Shown here: positions 17,376 to 26,089 of the stretch, in pieces
Layout: each line of letters opens with the position of its first letter
Numbering within the stretch: the stretch's first letter is position 1
Assembly: GCA_945878605.1 (NCBI GenBank)
Contig: CAMCTR010000002.1
Coordinates: forward strand, 1-38,388
Source of the DNA: Candidatus Methylopumilus universalis
GTDB taxonomy: Bacteria > Pseudomonadota > Gammaproteobacteria > Burkholderiales > Methylophilaceae
Reading direction: 5' to 3'
DNA: 38,388 bases
Notes under the pieces: model-generated
Told to the model about the DNA's origin: nothing
Seen by the model: only the letters and a program-made list of their open reading frames with translations
Database searches by the model: none
Position numbers and translations under genes: made by a program

Positions 17376-17968
17376 GTATCCTTAATAAGAGCTCAGAAAA
17401 AATTAACGAAATTATCCTCATCACAGAGTGTGAAGATGGATCAACATACATCGCGCCATTTGGGGTGCGTGAACGTGATGGCTTAATCTTAATCGCGCCG
17501 TTTAGGCCGTCCGTCAGCTTGGATAATTTATTGAGTGGGCGACGTGCAACCATTAATACAACGGATGATGTACGCGTGTTCGCTGGCGCATTAACTGACA
17601 GACGCCATTGGAAGGTACAAGATAAAGCAGGGGCTATGGTGCTTGAATTCGCATTAGCGTATAAAACGCTTAAGCTTGAAAAAGTGGAAGATGATATTCA
17701 ACGCCCTCAACTTTATTTTAAAGTTATTAGAGAAGAGATGCTTAAACCTTTCCAAGGATACAACCGCGCGCAAGCAGCAGTGCTGGAGTTGTGCGTTCTT
17801 GTAAGTCGGTTAAATATGTTACCGATAGAAAAAATCAGTTCCGAAATGGATTATCTCAGTATTGTCATTGAAAAAACAGCAGGGGATATAGAACAGGAGG
17901 CTTGGAGTTGGTTAGTTGAAGCAGTTGAAAACCATCGCGCTCAATTATCGAGGGGTGATATTGCTTAA
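17372..17968 (+). CDS. DUF447 family protein, methanopterin/methanofuran-associated, function unknown
   Basis: The 198-residue protein belongs to DUF447, widespread in methanogens and in bacteria with H4MPT-linked C1 transfer. The first half (residues about 10-120) has the family pattern ITECEDGSTYIAPFGVRERDGLILIAPFRPSVSLDNLLSGRRATINTTDDVRVFAGAL and looks like a split-barrel flavin/nucleotide-binding fold. The second half is helical: GYNRAQAAVLELCVLVSRLNMLP. No transmembrane segment or signal peptide is seen. It starts at ATGA shared with the DUF6513 gene and its 3' end overlaps mfnB, so all are probably made together. No biochemical reaction is assigned; a flavin-dependent step or a protein partner for the DHPS-like enzyme would fit, but this is speculation. 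Confidence 0.85.
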   Translation: MSILNKSSEKINEIILITECEDGSTYIAPFGVRERDGLILIAPFRPSVSLDNLLSGRRATINTTDDVRVFAGALTDRRHWKVQDKAGAMVLEFALAYKTLKLEKVEDDIQRPQLYFKVIREEMLKPFQGYNRAQAAVLELCVLVSRLNMLPIEKISSEMDYLSIVIEKTAGDIEQEAWSWLVEAVENHRAQLSRGDIA

Positions 17969-18650
17969 GGCGCCATCGTCAATCAAGATGTTGGCAAGCG
18001 TCACAAGCGTCGAGGAGGCGCTAATGGTGCTTGATGCTGGCATAGATATGATAGACCTCAAAAATCCAGTTGAAGGGACACTAGGTGCGCTTGATCATGC
18101 TTTGGTGAAAGATATTGTGCAGGCGGTTAATCACCGAAGTTCGGTAAGCGCGACGATTGGTGATTTGCCGATGCAGGCTAGCTTAATAGTCGATGCAACG
18201 AAGTCAATGCTTGATACAAGCGTTGATATTGTAAAGATTGGATTTTTTGGTCAATCGCATCACGGGCAATGTTTGGATGCTTTGCGAACTTTGACACGGG
18301 GAACTAAGCTCATTGCAGTCTTGTTCGCTGATGAAAGTCCTGATTTAAGATTGTTGCCCGTGATCGCTCAAGCTGGTTTTTATGGCGTGATGCTCGACAC
18401 TGCAAATAAAAGTCATGGCCATTTGCAAACGCATTTAAATTTAAACTCTCTGAATCGCTTTGTGATTATGGCTAAAAATCTAGGTCTTGAGGCTGGCTTA
18501 GCTGGCTCACTTCAGATGAGCCACATTCCAGATTTGTTAAAAACCCACCCATCCTATTTGGGTTTTAGAGCAGCCCTATGTGGAAATGCTCAAAGAACTT
18601 CTCATTTAGAGCCGGATAAAGTTAGAGCGATTAAAAAAATGTTTTCTTGA
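17961..18650 (+). CDS. mfnB: (5-formylfuran-3-yl)methyl phosphate synthase MfnB
   Basis: MfnB condenses two glyceraldehyde-3-phosphate molecules to the furan aldehyde phosphate that becomes methanofuran, the formyl carrier that pairs with H4MPT in formaldehyde oxidation. The protein (229 residues with this start) has MIDLKNPVEGTLGA, matching the Schiff-base lysine region of the archaeal enzyme (Lys34 here), and MLDTANKSHGHL, whose Asp146 and Lys150 have the D-x3-K spacing of the archaeal catalytic pair. The start is uncertain: GAGGGG at 17950-17955 is well placed for TTG at 17961; ATG at 17988 opens the conserved part (LASVTSVEEAL) but has no ribosome site; GTG 17955 and ATG 17916 are in frame too. 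It overlaps DUF447 by 8 nt and ends the run. Confidence 0.88.
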   Translation: MLKAPSSIKMLASVTSVEEALMVLDAGIDMIDLKNPVEGTLGALDHALVKDIVQAVNHRSSVSATIGDLPMQASLIVDATKSMLDTSVDIVKIGFFGQSHHGQCLDALRTLTRGTKLIAVLFADESPDLRLLPVIAQAGFYGVMLDTANKSHGHLQTHLNLNSLNRFVIMAKNLGLEAGLAGSLQMSHIPDLLKTHPSYLGFRAALCGNAQRTSHLEPDKVRAIKKMFS

Positions 18651-18731
18651 GAATATTTTTTGTTAATCCTGTATTAGATTGAAAATTAAATACCAGGTGT
18701 AGTATTGGCATTTATTTAATTTATTAATAAG

Positions 18732-18890
18732 GAGGTTGAAGAAGGTCGTCTGAAAGCAGTTGGTAAAGGTGAGTCTGAGACGATTGTTGCTTGTGACGGA
18801 GTTAAAGGTAAAAAACTGATCGTATGTTTACAGCCTAATCGTCGTGTGGTTTTATCTGCTGAAAAACTACGTGAAAGCGCTTGTAAATAA
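18732..18890 (+). pseudogene. 52-codon ORF remnant with ribosome site but no start codon
   Basis: A reading frame runs from a stop at 18717 to TAA at 18888-18890. Codons from 18732 give a basic peptide beginning EVEEGRLKAVGKGESETIV and ending VVLSAEKLRESACK, with three cysteines. It reads like a real protein tail with codon use like its neighbours. A full Shine-Dalgarno AAGGAGG lies at 18729-18735, yet no ATG, GTG or TTG is in frame after it; the only unusual options are CTG 18750 and ATT 18723. The likeliest explanation is a deletion that removed the start codon and probably a signal peptide, since small secreted cysteine-containing proteins often end this way. A sequencing error or a non-standard start is possible. 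The family was not recognised. Confidence 0.5.
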
Positions 18891-18910
18891 CTTATAATAT
18901 GATTTAATTA

Positions 18911-18937
18911 AAGCCCCGCTTAGTCGGGGCTTTTTTT
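18911..18937 (+). terminator. Intrinsic terminator ahead of mtaD
   Basis: AAGCCCCG (18911-18918) pairs with CGGGGCTT (18925-18932) around a CTTAGT loop and runs into seven T (18931-18937). It closes the transcript of the small ORF remnant and perhaps the mfnB run. It ends only 11 nt before the mtaD start codon. Confidence 0.92.
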
Positions 18938-18948
18938 ATGCGAAAAAT

Positions 18949-20301
18949 ATGACTGATACCATTAAAATAAATGTAGATTTGATGATTGAAGCTAAGTGGC
19001 TTGTGCCTGTGACTCCAAGCAATAAAGTGTTGGAACAACAGACCGTAGTTGTTCATCAAGGCTGCATTATTGAGCTTGCTCCAATGCCGATAGCAAGAGC
19101 ACGATATTCAGCGAATAAGACGGTAGTGCTAGATGAGCACGTGTTAATTCCAGGATTGATTAACCTGCATACCCACGCTGGGATGACGTTGATGCGTGGC
19201 CTGGCTGACGATATTCCTTTGATGCCTTGGTTGCAAAATCACATTTGGCCCGCTGAGCAGCAAATCGTTTCTGAAAAGTTTGTGCACGATAGCGCCTTAT
19301 TCGGCTGTGCTGAAATGCTGTCTGGTGGAGTAACTTGCTTTAATGATATGTATTTTTTTCCTCAAGCAACTGCAGAGGCTGTTTTGCAAGCCGGGATGCG
19401 TGCCCAGCTTGGCTTGGTGGTTTTGGAGTTTCCAACCAATTATGCCAATAATGCAGACGACTATCTTGAAAAGGGCTTATTGATTCGCGACGCTTGGCGA
19501 GGCAATCCATTGTTATCAGCCAGTTTGGCGCCTCATGCTCCTTATACCGTTTCGGATGCGACCTTTGAGAAAGTGATTACCTATGCGGAACAACTAGGTT
19601 TAGGTGTTCATACCCACCTTCATGAAACAAAAGTTGAAATCGCTGAGAGCATTGAAAAGCACGGTGTGCGTCCAATTAGACGCATGGCTAATTTGGGACT
19701 TTTGGGACCTAGTTTTACTGCTGCACATTGCGTGCAAATCAATAATGAAGATTTTGATTTATTAAGTGCACATGGCGCGCATGTAGCCCATTGCCCAAGC
19801 TCTAACGCAAAGCTAGCAAGTGGTATTGCACCAATTAATCAAATGTTAAACGCTGAAATTAATGTGGGATTGGGCACGGATGGCGCTGCAAGCAACAATC
19901 GTCAAGATATGTTCACGGAAATGCGCCTAGCTGCTTTATTGTCCAAAGCCGTTACAGAAGATGCAACAAGTATTCCAGCGGTGCAAGCTTTAGAAATGGC
20001 AACTATCAATGGCGCTAGGGCATTGGGTTTAGATCATCAAATCGGCTCAATCGAAGTTGGTAAGCTTGCTGATTTAACTGCTGTACGCATTGCCGATGTG
20101 GAAACTTTACCTTGCTTCGACCCTCTGTCTCATTTGATATACGCTTGCGGCCGAGAGCATGTCAGTCATGTTTGGGTGGCGGGAGATTTGCGTTTTGAGC
20201 GCTCAAGCCAACAAGCGGGCTTGTATGCCAATATTGAACCTAACGAATTAAAGGAAATTGCATTGCTATGGAAATCGAAATTGAATCAACACAAAGCGTG
20301 A
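18949..20301 (+). CDS. mtaD: 5-methylthioadenosine/S-adenosylhomocysteine deaminase (TRZ/ATZ amidohydrolase)
   Basis: The 450-residue amidohydrolase deaminates S-adenosylhomocysteine and/or methylthioadenosine, recycling by-products of methylation, which is in keeping with its neighbour, a SAM-dependent methyltransferase. Metal ligands are visible: His74 and His76 in [12 protein letters not shown], the [11 protein letters not shown] motif, the AAHCVQ histidine and the Asp of [15 protein letters not shown]. Length and order of motifs fit MtaD of betaproteobacteria; a chlorohydrolase or guanine deaminase is less likely because of the [10 protein letters not shown] motif. The ATG at 18949 fits homologues but has no clear ribosome site and begins 11 nt after a strong terminator, so its own promoter must lie in or before that hairpin. 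It overlaps ubiG by 34 nt. Confidence 0.86.
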   Translation: MTDTIKINVDLMIEAKWLVPVTPSNKVLEQQTVVVHQGCIIELAPMPIARARYSANKTVVLDEHVLIPGLINLHTHAGMTLMRGLADDIPLMPWLQNHIWPAEQQIVSEKFVHDSALFGCAEMLSGGVTCFNDMYFFPQATAEAVLQAGMRAQLGLVVLEFPTNYANNADDYLEKGLLIRDAWRGNPLLSASLAPHAPYTVSDATFEKVITYAEQLGLGVHTHLHETKVEIAESIEKHGVRPIRRMANLGLLGPSFTAAHCVQINNEDFDLLSAHGAHVAHCPSSNAKLASGIAPINQMLNAEINVGLGTDGAASNNRQDMFTEMRLAALLSKAVTEDATSIPAVQALEMATINGARALGLDHQIGSIEVGKLADLTAVRIADVETLPCFDPLSHLIYACGREHVSHVWVAGDLRFERSSQQAGLYANIEPNELKEIALLWKSKLNQHKA

Positions 20302-20990
20302 ACGTCGATCCAGCAGAGCTTGAAAAGTTCGCAAGCCTAGCGCACCGTTGGTGGGATAAAACCAGTGAATTTAAGCCTTTGCATGCTATCAATCCCCTAC
20401 GATTAAAATTTATTGATGATCTGGTTGGCTTAGACGGCAAGCGTGTGCTAGATGTTGGCTGTGGCGGTGGCATCCTCTCCGAGTCTATGGCGGAGAAGGG
20501 CGCTGATGTCACAGGGATCGATTTGGGCGATAAAGCACTTAAAGTGGCTAAGTTGCACCAATTGGAATCAGGCTCAAAAGTTGATTACCGTTTGGTTTCG
20601 GTTGAGCATTTAGCCAAAGAACAGCCAGCTAGCTTTGATGTGGTGACTTGTATGGAAATGCTGGAGCACGTGCCAGATCCTGAAGCGATCGTTCGTGCTT
20701 GCGCGCAATTAGTGAAGCCGGGTGGTTCGGTCTTTTTTTCTACCATCAATCGCAATCCTAAATCTTATCTATTTGCAGTGATTGGCGCAGAATATATACT
20801 CAACATGCTGCCAAAGGGCACGCATGAGTATCAAAAGTTTATTAAACCATCAGAGCTGTCATCGTGGGCACGTTATGTCGGCCTAAATGTCGGTCAGCTC
20901 AAAGGCATGGGATATAACCCATTAATAGACCATTATTCATTGGTCGACAACGTTTCTGTCAATTACCTCATTCATACACTCAAGTCTTAA
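20268..20990 (+). CDS. ubiG: Ubiquinone biosynthesis O-methyltransferase UbiG
   Basis: UbiG carries out both O-methylations of ubiquinone synthesis using S-adenosylmethionine. The 240-residue protein has the family beginning [18 protein letters not shown] with the WWD motif, then [25 protein letters not shown] (SAM motif I, about 60-70), [22 protein letters not shown] and, further on, [33 protein letters not shown], all typical. The start at 20268 lies inside the end of mtaD, with AAGGA about 12 nt upstream. The mtaD-ubiG-gph order is recurrent in betaproteobacteria; the SAH made here can be deaminated by the upstream product. Confidence 0.96.
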   Translation: MEIEIESTQSVNVDPAELEKFASLAHRWWDKTSEFKPLHAINPLRLKFIDDLVGLDGKRVLDVGCGGGILSESMAEKGADVTGIDLGDKALKVAKLHQLESGSKVDYRLVSVEHLAKEQPASFDVVTCMEMLEHVPDPEAIVRACAQLVKPGGSVFFSTINRNPKSYLFAVIGAEYILNMLPKGTHEYQKFIKPSELSSWARYVGLNVGQLKGMGYNPLIDHYSLVDNVSVNYLIHTLKS

Positions 20991-20991
20991 T

Positions 20992-21633
20992 ATGATTCTA
21001 TTTGATCTTGATGGAACGCTTGTTGATACCGCGCCAGACCTTGGTTATGCGCTCAATTTGCAACGCGAGCATCATGGCCTAGCGCATTTGCCTATGGAGG
21101 CAATTCGTCCTTTCGCATCCCACGGCTCAAAGGGATTACTAAATATCGGTTTCGATTTAACTCCTGACGATGAAACTTTTGAGGCGATGCGGGTTGAATA
21201 TTTAGATTTATACGACCAAGTATTTACGAGATCACCAGTGCTATTTGATGGGGTGACTGAACTGCTTGCAGGACTCCAAAAACTTGATATTAGATGGGGT
21301 GTAGTGACGAATAAACCTAGACGTTTTGCCGCGCCATTGATCGAGTCAATGCACCTTAGCAACTCAATGACATGCTTGGTCTGTGGTGATGATGCGCCAT
21401 TACCTAAGCCAGCGCCCGACACCTTATTTATGGCATGTGAACAGTCCTTGGTAAAGCCTGAGCATTGTTTATATGTGGGAGATGCAGAGCGAGATGTTAA
21501 GGCGGGTAATGCTGCAGGGATGAAAACAGTTGTAGCCTTGTGGGGCTACCTTGATGTTACTGATAGACCAATGAATTGGGGTGCTAATTTTGCAATTAAT
21601 TACCCATCAGAACTCATTGCTTTGATGGACTAA
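20992..21633 (+). CDS. gph: Phosphoglycolate phosphatase (HAD family)
   Basis: This HAD hydrolase of 213 residues begins directly with the nucleophile motif FDLDGTLVDTAPDLGYALN, followed by VTNKPRRFA (motif II/III region) and GDAERDVKAGNAAGMKTVVALWGY (motif IV). The pattern and the position behind ubiG match Gph, which clears 2-phosphoglycolate made by DNA repair or oxygenation reactions. The N-terminus is very short: most relatives have a few residues before the DxD motif, and no ribosome site is seen, so translation may be coupled to ubiG, whose TAA ends one base earlier. The exact substrate is inferred, as HAD proteins of this group overlap in substrate. It converges on glnD with 5 nt between. 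Confidence 0.88.
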   Translation: MILFDLDGTLVDTAPDLGYALNLQREHHGLAHLPMEAIRPFASHGSKGLLNIGFDLTPDDETFEAMRVEYLDLYDQVFTRSPVLFDGVTELLAGLQKLDIRWGVVTNKPRRFAAPLIESMHLSNSMTCLVCGDDAPLPKPAPDTLFMACEQSLVKPEHCLYVGDAERDVKAGNAAGMKTVVALWGYLDVTDRPMNWGANFAINYPSELIALMD

Positions 21634-21638
21634 AGCTC

Positions 21639-24224
21639 TTAACTAAACATTTCCGTGAGGGTTTTTTCTAGCGCCTCAATTGCATCATCACTTAACTTAA
21701 TGCCACTTTTCCCTGAAATTAAAAATACATCTTCAGCGCGTTTTCCCAAAGTGTTAATTTTGGCGGTTTGAATATGCACCTCATGAATGAGGAAAGCGTG
21801 TGCAATCATCGAGAGAAGGCCTGGACGATCTCCAGCAACTATTTCGAGCTTGTGCTTATTGCTAGCAAGCACAGTCTCAACCGTCACCTTGCATTTAATC
21901 GGCATGTGTTTCACTTGCCTGCTTAGCCTGCCTTTTGCAGGAGCGTTTTGCGAAGTATTGCTGCGCAAACTTTCACCTAATTCGTACTCGATATAATTCA
22001 ATAAGTCACGATAGCTAATAGATTTATCACTATGATCTAAAACTAAAAAACTATCTAATGCATAAGCGTTTTGAGAAGTGTAAATTTTTGCTTCTAAAAT
22101 GGTGTAGCCAATACGCTCGAAGAAGCTGCAAATGCAGGCAAATAGATCATCCCTATCTGGCGTGTAAATCATCACCTGAATACCATCTCCAGATGGGCTT
22201 AACCTAGCTCTAACAATAGGTTCTTCTGTATCGACATGCCTCAATAGCAGCCTGCTATGCCAAGCAATTTCTTGGCTGGTGTGTCTAAGGAAATACTGCT
22301 CACCTAAATTATTCCATAGTGGCAAATAAGAGCGCTCCAAGATGCTGTAATGATTAAGCGTAGCTTGCGCCTCAGCTTTACGAACCGCCAACTCATCCAT
22401 TCTGCCAACCGCATTCCCATTGAGCAGGCGCTGTGAACTTAAAAATAATGATTCTAGTAGCTTTGCTTTCCAAGCATTCCAAACCTTTGGACTTGTGCCG
22501 CGAATGTCTGCAACGGTGAGCAGGTAAAGTGCTGTTAAGTGACGCTCGTCTCTCATTAGTAATGAAAACTCGTCAATCACCTGCGGTTCTGACAAATCAG
22601 ACTTTTGCGCAATGCTTGACATGGTGAGGTGCAAGCCCACCATCCAGGCGACTAATTGACAGTCTTCTTTGCTGAGCCCGTGTTGCTTACAAAAACGTTT
22701 TGCATCAGATGTGCCAAGCTTAGAATGGTCTCCACCACGTCCTTTTGCAATGTCATGGAAAAGGGCGCCTAAGTAAAGTAAGTGGGGCTTATCAAAAGCC
22801 CCAAATAACTTGCTGCACAGAGGAAATTCATGGTTAAACGCCTTTATTGAAAATCGCTCTAAGTTGCCAAGCACATGTAAGATGTGTTCGTCGACGGTAT
22901 ATACATGAAATAAATCATGCTGCATCTGACCTATAATTCGTCCAAAAGCGGCAATGTAATTGCCGAGCACACCATAACGGTTCATGCGTTTGAGCGTTTC
23001 AGTCACGCCGCTAGGCTGTTTGAGCATCTCAATAAACAAAGCTTTGTTTTTAGCGTTTTGCCTAAAGTCACGATTTACTAAGTTTTTGACGCGCTGTAAT
23101 GTACGCAGTAACGTTGCACTAATGCCTGTCAACTCGGGATGTTGTTGTAGTAATAAGAATATCTCAAAAATACATGAAGGGCTACGTTGAAACAGAGTAT
23201 TAGATTTTGCGTTTAGCAGACCATTGTAAGACTCAAAGCGAGCGTTAAGAGTTTTAACTTCAACAGTCTCGGGCAACGCTAACTCCTTAAGGAGTTTGAG
23301 TAAGATTTCATTAAACAGGCCAACCGCTTTTGCGCTTTTGTAATAATCGCGCATCAATTGTTCACTGGCGCGGTATCGCTTGGTATTGCTAAACCCTAAG
23401 TCTTCTGCGAGAGCATTTTGTAAATCAAAAATAAGCCTGTCTTCTCGGCGATTGGCCATGTAGTGCAGACGAATACGTAGCATTTGCAAGTGTTGCTCAT
23501 GCTTAGTAATTTGTCTTAGCTCGGCCTGACTAATCAGGTCGCGCTTAACCAACGCTTTCAAAACACCCCCCATATTTAGGCTACGTAAAATCCACAGCAC
23601 AACTTGTAAATCGCGAAGGCCACCAGGGCTTTCTTTGATATTGGGCTCTAGGTTATATTCCGTATCATGAAAGCGAGCGTAGCGTTGTTCCTGTTCATGA
23701 AGCTTGGCTTTAAAAAAAGCGCCGACATCCATCGCGTTTGACATTTGAACTTGCAAGTTTGCAAATAGAGAGGGATTGCCAACAATGAAGCGGGATTCAA
23801 GCAAGTTGGTTTGAACGGTGACATCTTTTTTTGCTTCAGTAATGCATTCGTCTAGATTTCGAACACTATGTCCAACTGTTAATCCAATGTCCCAAAACAA
23901 GCCAACTACACGCTCAACTTTTGCATTAAGGCTCGCGGCAGGATTGTTGGGTAACAAAATTAGTAAATCAACATCAGAATGGGGAAATAGCTCACCTCGA
24001 CCATAACCACCAACCGCAACAATGCAACCCAAAGCACTTAAGTCAAATTGAAACCAAATCTGCTGAAGCACATCATCAACAAGCTTAGATTGTTGTTTGA
24101 GCAGCTTGCGAGTATTGTTGTGCTGAAAAAAGTCTTCACGAAGTAGAGCCTGATTCCGCTTTAGGCTTTCACGCCATGCTTTAGCGTGACTTTCTTCTTG
24201 GCTCTGTGTTTGATTGAGCTGCAT
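21639..24224 (-). CDS. glnD: Bifunctional uridylyltransferase/uridylyl-removing enzyme GlnD
   Basis: GlnD senses glutamine and adds or removes UMP on PII proteins, controlling nitrogen metabolism. The 861-residue protein has all four domains: nucleotidyltransferase with VGGYGRGELFPHSDVDLL (about 71-88), a helical region with ESPGGLRDLQVVLW, an HD domain with YLGALFHDIAKGRGGDHS (about 477-494) for UMP removal, and two C-terminal ACT domains (from about 685 and 790) that bind glutamine. Key catalytic patterns appear intact. It lies 9 nt behind map on the same strand and is probably co-transcribed with it; no ribosome site is evident before the ATG. Confidence 0.97.
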   Translation of the reverse strand: MQLNQTQSQEESHAKAWRESLKRNQALLREDFFQHNNTRKLLKQQSKLVDDVLQQIWFQFDLSALGCIVAVGGYGRGELFPHSDVDLLILLPNNPAASLNAKVERVVGLFWDIGLTVGHSVRNLDECITEAKKDVTVQTNLLESRFIVGNPSLFANLQVQMSNAMDVGAFFKAKLHEQEQRYARFHDTEYNLEPNIKESPGGLRDLQVVLWILRSLNMGGVLKALVKRDLISQAELRQITKHEQHLQMLRIRLHYMANRREDRLIFDLQNALAEDLGFSNTKRYRASEQLMRDYYKSAKAVGLFNEILLKLLKELALPETVEVKTLNARFESYNGLLNAKSNTLFQRSPSCIFEIFLLLQQHPELTGISATLLRTLQRVKNLVNRDFRQNAKNKALFIEMLKQPSGVTETLKRMNRYGVLGNYIAAFGRIIGQMQHDLFHVYTVDEHILHVLGNLERFSIKAFNHEFPLCSKLFGAFDKPHLLYLGALFHDIAKGRGGDHSKLGTSDAKRFCKQHGLSKEDCQLVAWMVGLHLTMSSIAQKSDLSEPQVIDEFSLLMRDERHLTALYLLTVADIRGTSPKVWNAWKAKLLESLFLSSQRLLNGNAVGRMDELAVRKAEAQATLNHYSILERSYLPLWNNLGEQYFLRHTSQEIAWHSRLLLRHVDTEEPIVRARLSPSGDGIQVMIYTPDRDDLFACICSFFERIGYTILEAKIYTSQNAYALDSFLVLDHSDKSISYRDLLNYIEYELGESLRSNTSQNAPAKGRLSRQVKHMPIKCKVTVETVLASNKHKLEIVAGDRPGLLSMIAHAFLIHEVHIQTAKINTLGKRAEDVFLISGKSGIKLSDDAIEALEKTLTEMFS

Positions 24225-24233
24225 CAGGCGATA

Positions 24234-25037
24234 TTAGTTATTGATGAAACTAGGTGCTAATGGCGTGCCTTCAGATACTGTCATTACTTCGTAACCATTT
24301 GGTGTGACTAAAATAGTATGCTCAAACTGCGCTGATAGGCTGTGGTCTTTGGTGACAACAGTCCAGCCGTCGCCAAGCTGCTTGATAAAGCGTTTGCCTG
24401 CGTTAATCATCGGTTCAATAGTAAATATCATGCCTACTTGCAATTTAAGTCCTGTGCCCGCTTTACCATAATGAAGCACTTGCGGGTCTTCGTGGAATTT
24501 CTTGCCAATCCCATGTCCGCAAAACTCTTGCACCACACTAAAGCCATTTTTTTCTGCATAAGATTGTATTGCATAGCCAATGTCGCCTAAAGTGGCGCCA
24601 GGCCTCACTTTCGCAATACCCAGCCACATACATTCGTAAGTCACTTCACATAAGCGTTTAGCTTGGATGGATGGCTCCCCTACATAAAACATACGGCTTG
24701 TGTCGCCGTGATAGCCATCTTTAATGACCGTTATGTCTAGATTCACCACATCGCCATTTTTAAGCACTTTTTCACCAGGTACGCCATGACAAATCTGATG
24801 ATTAACTGAGGTGCAAATGGATTTAGGGTATGGTACATGGCCAGGTGGGGCATAGTTAAGCGGCGCTGGGATGCTCTTTTGAACTTTTACCATATAATCA
24901 TGGCATAACTTGTCTAGGTGGCCCGTTGTTACCCCTGTTTTTACATAAGGGGTGATAAAATCAAGCACTTCAGAAGCCAGCTTGCCGGCGATGCGCATTT
25001 TTTCGATGTCTTGTTCGTTTTTGATCGTAATTGCCAT
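24234..25037 (-). CDS. map: Methionine aminopeptidase type I
   Basis: It removes the initiator methionine from new proteins whose second residue is small. The 267-residue protein has the type I metal ligands: the two Asp in VNLDITVIKDGYHGDTSRMF, His in CGHGIGKKFHEDPQ, Glu in FTIEPMINAG and Glu in SAQFEHTILVT. The substrate-pocket His lies in QICHGVPGEKVL. The gene is divergent from rpsB, the widely conserved arrangement, and its downstream partner glnD follows at 9 nt. Its promoter should lie in 25038-25327 but none is clear on this strand. Confidence 0.97.
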   Translation of the reverse strand: MAITIKNEQDIEKMRIAGKLASEVLDFITPYVKTGVTTGHLDKLCHDYMVKVQKSIPAPLNYAPPGHVPYPKSICTSVNHQICHGVPGEKVLKNGDVVNLDITVIKDGYHGDTSRMFYVGEPSIQAKRLCEVTYECMWLGIAKVRPGATLGDIGYAIQSYAEKNGFSVVQEFCGHGIGKKFHEDPQVLHYGKAGTGLKLQVGMIFTIEPMINAGKRFIKQLGDGWTVVTKDHSLSAQFEHTILVTPNGYEVMTVSEGTPLAPSFINN

Positions 25038-25327
25038 AGTTCAAACTTAAAGCCATTCAGGCTGAGGTTTTCCTTGAGTTTCGAGATGTGCTTATGGTAG
25101 CATACCGCAACCGTTTAGCTGGCAAGCAATCAGCAAAACGGTAATGATTAAAATACTGGTGAGTGACAGGATTTAATCAAATTTATTAATAACTTAGCTT
25201 GATAAATTAATTTTTTGCAGTTTTTGCATCAATAATTTTTTAAATACATCATGCTCCTCGTACAGGGTGTTCGCTTAGGCGAATGTTGTTGGGAGTATGT
25301 GAGCTATAACCCTTACTGGAGACTTTT
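25038..25327. other. Divergent map/rpsB intergenic region
   Basis: These 290 bases hold no gene that I can support. The middle (about 25150-25250) is very AT-rich and should contain the rpsB promoter, but no pair of boxes is good enough to name. The last 75 bases form the rpsB leader with a hairpin, listed separately. Confidence 0.6.
25270..25283 (+). promoter_or_regulatory. Hairpin in the rpsB leader
   Basis: TTCGC (25270-25274) pairs with GCGAA (25279-25283) around a TTAG loop, 44 nt before the rpsB start. S2 operons in other bacteria are repressed by S2 binding to their leader RNA, so this may be part of such a site; no defined motif was recognised. Confidence 0.4.
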
Positions 25328-26080
25328 ATGTCCGTTACTATGCGTGAAATGTTGGAAGCTGGAGTTCACTTCGGCCACCAAACCCGTTACTGGAACCCAA
25401 AAATGGCACCATTTATTTTTGGTGATCGCAACAAAATCCATATCGTTAACTTAGAAAAAACTTTGCCTTTGTTTGAAGATGCATTGAAATATGTGCGTCA
25501 AATTTCAGCAAACAAGGGTCGAATTCTGTTCGTCGGCACAAAGCGTCAAGCTCGTGACATCATGCAAGAAGAAGCGATTCGTTCAAACTGTGCTTACGTG
25601 AACTATCGCTGGTTGGGCGGTATGTTGACTAACTTCAAAACAGTTAAACAATCGATCAAGCGTTTAACCGACTACGAAGCTATGCTACAAGATGGTAGTT
25701 TGGAAAAGTTCGGAAAAAAAGAAGCTTTGGGCTACAAACGTGAAGTTGAAAAACTTTCACGCTCTATCGGTGGCATTAAAGAAATGGGTGGCTTGCCTGA
25801 TGCGATTTTCATCGTTGACGTAGGTCATGAAAGCGGCGCTGTGACTGAAGCTGCTAAGCTTGGCATTCCAGTCATCGGTGTTGTTGATACAAACAACTCA
25901 CCAGATGGCGTAACTTACGTTATCCCGGGTAACGATGACTCAAGCCGTGCTATTCGCTTGTACGCTCGTGGTATTGCTGATGCTGTATTAGAGGGTCGGA
26001 ACCAATTTATTGCTGAGATTGTTAAATCTGCAGAGGAAGAAGCAGTTGTTGAAGCAACTGAAGAAGCTGCGGCAGAGTAA
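25328..26080 (+). CDS. rpsB: 30S ribosomal protein S2
   Basis: S2 binds late on the small subunit and is needed for S1 attachment. The 250-residue protein begins [30 protein letters not shown], the S2 signature, and contains [16 protein letters not shown] and the second signature [34 protein letters not shown]. The C-terminus is acidic and Ala/Glu rich. GGAG lies 7 nt before the ATG. A strong terminator follows, so much S2 mRNA ends before tsf. Confidence 0.98.
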   Translation: MSVTMREMLEAGVHFGHQTRYWNPKMAPFIFGDRNKIHIVNLEKTLPLFEDALKYVRQISANKGRILFVGTKRQARDIMQEEAIRSNCAYVNYRWLGGMLTNFKTVKQSIKRLTDYEAMLQDGSLEKFGKKEALGYKREVEKLSRSIGGIKEMGGLPDAIFIVDVGHESGAVTEAAKLGIPVIGVVDTNNSPDGVTYVIPGNDDSSRAIRLYARGIADAVLEGRNQFIAEIVKSAEEEAVVEATEEAAAE

Positions 26081-26089
26081 TCCCTTGTT

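Noticed and set aside
18744-18757. AGGTCGTCTGAA, identical to a Neisseria-type DNA uptake sequence dialect
   Set aside because: Only this copy was noticed, it falls within the coding-like stretch EEGRLK, and one 12-mer does not show an uptake system; a genome-wide count would be needed.
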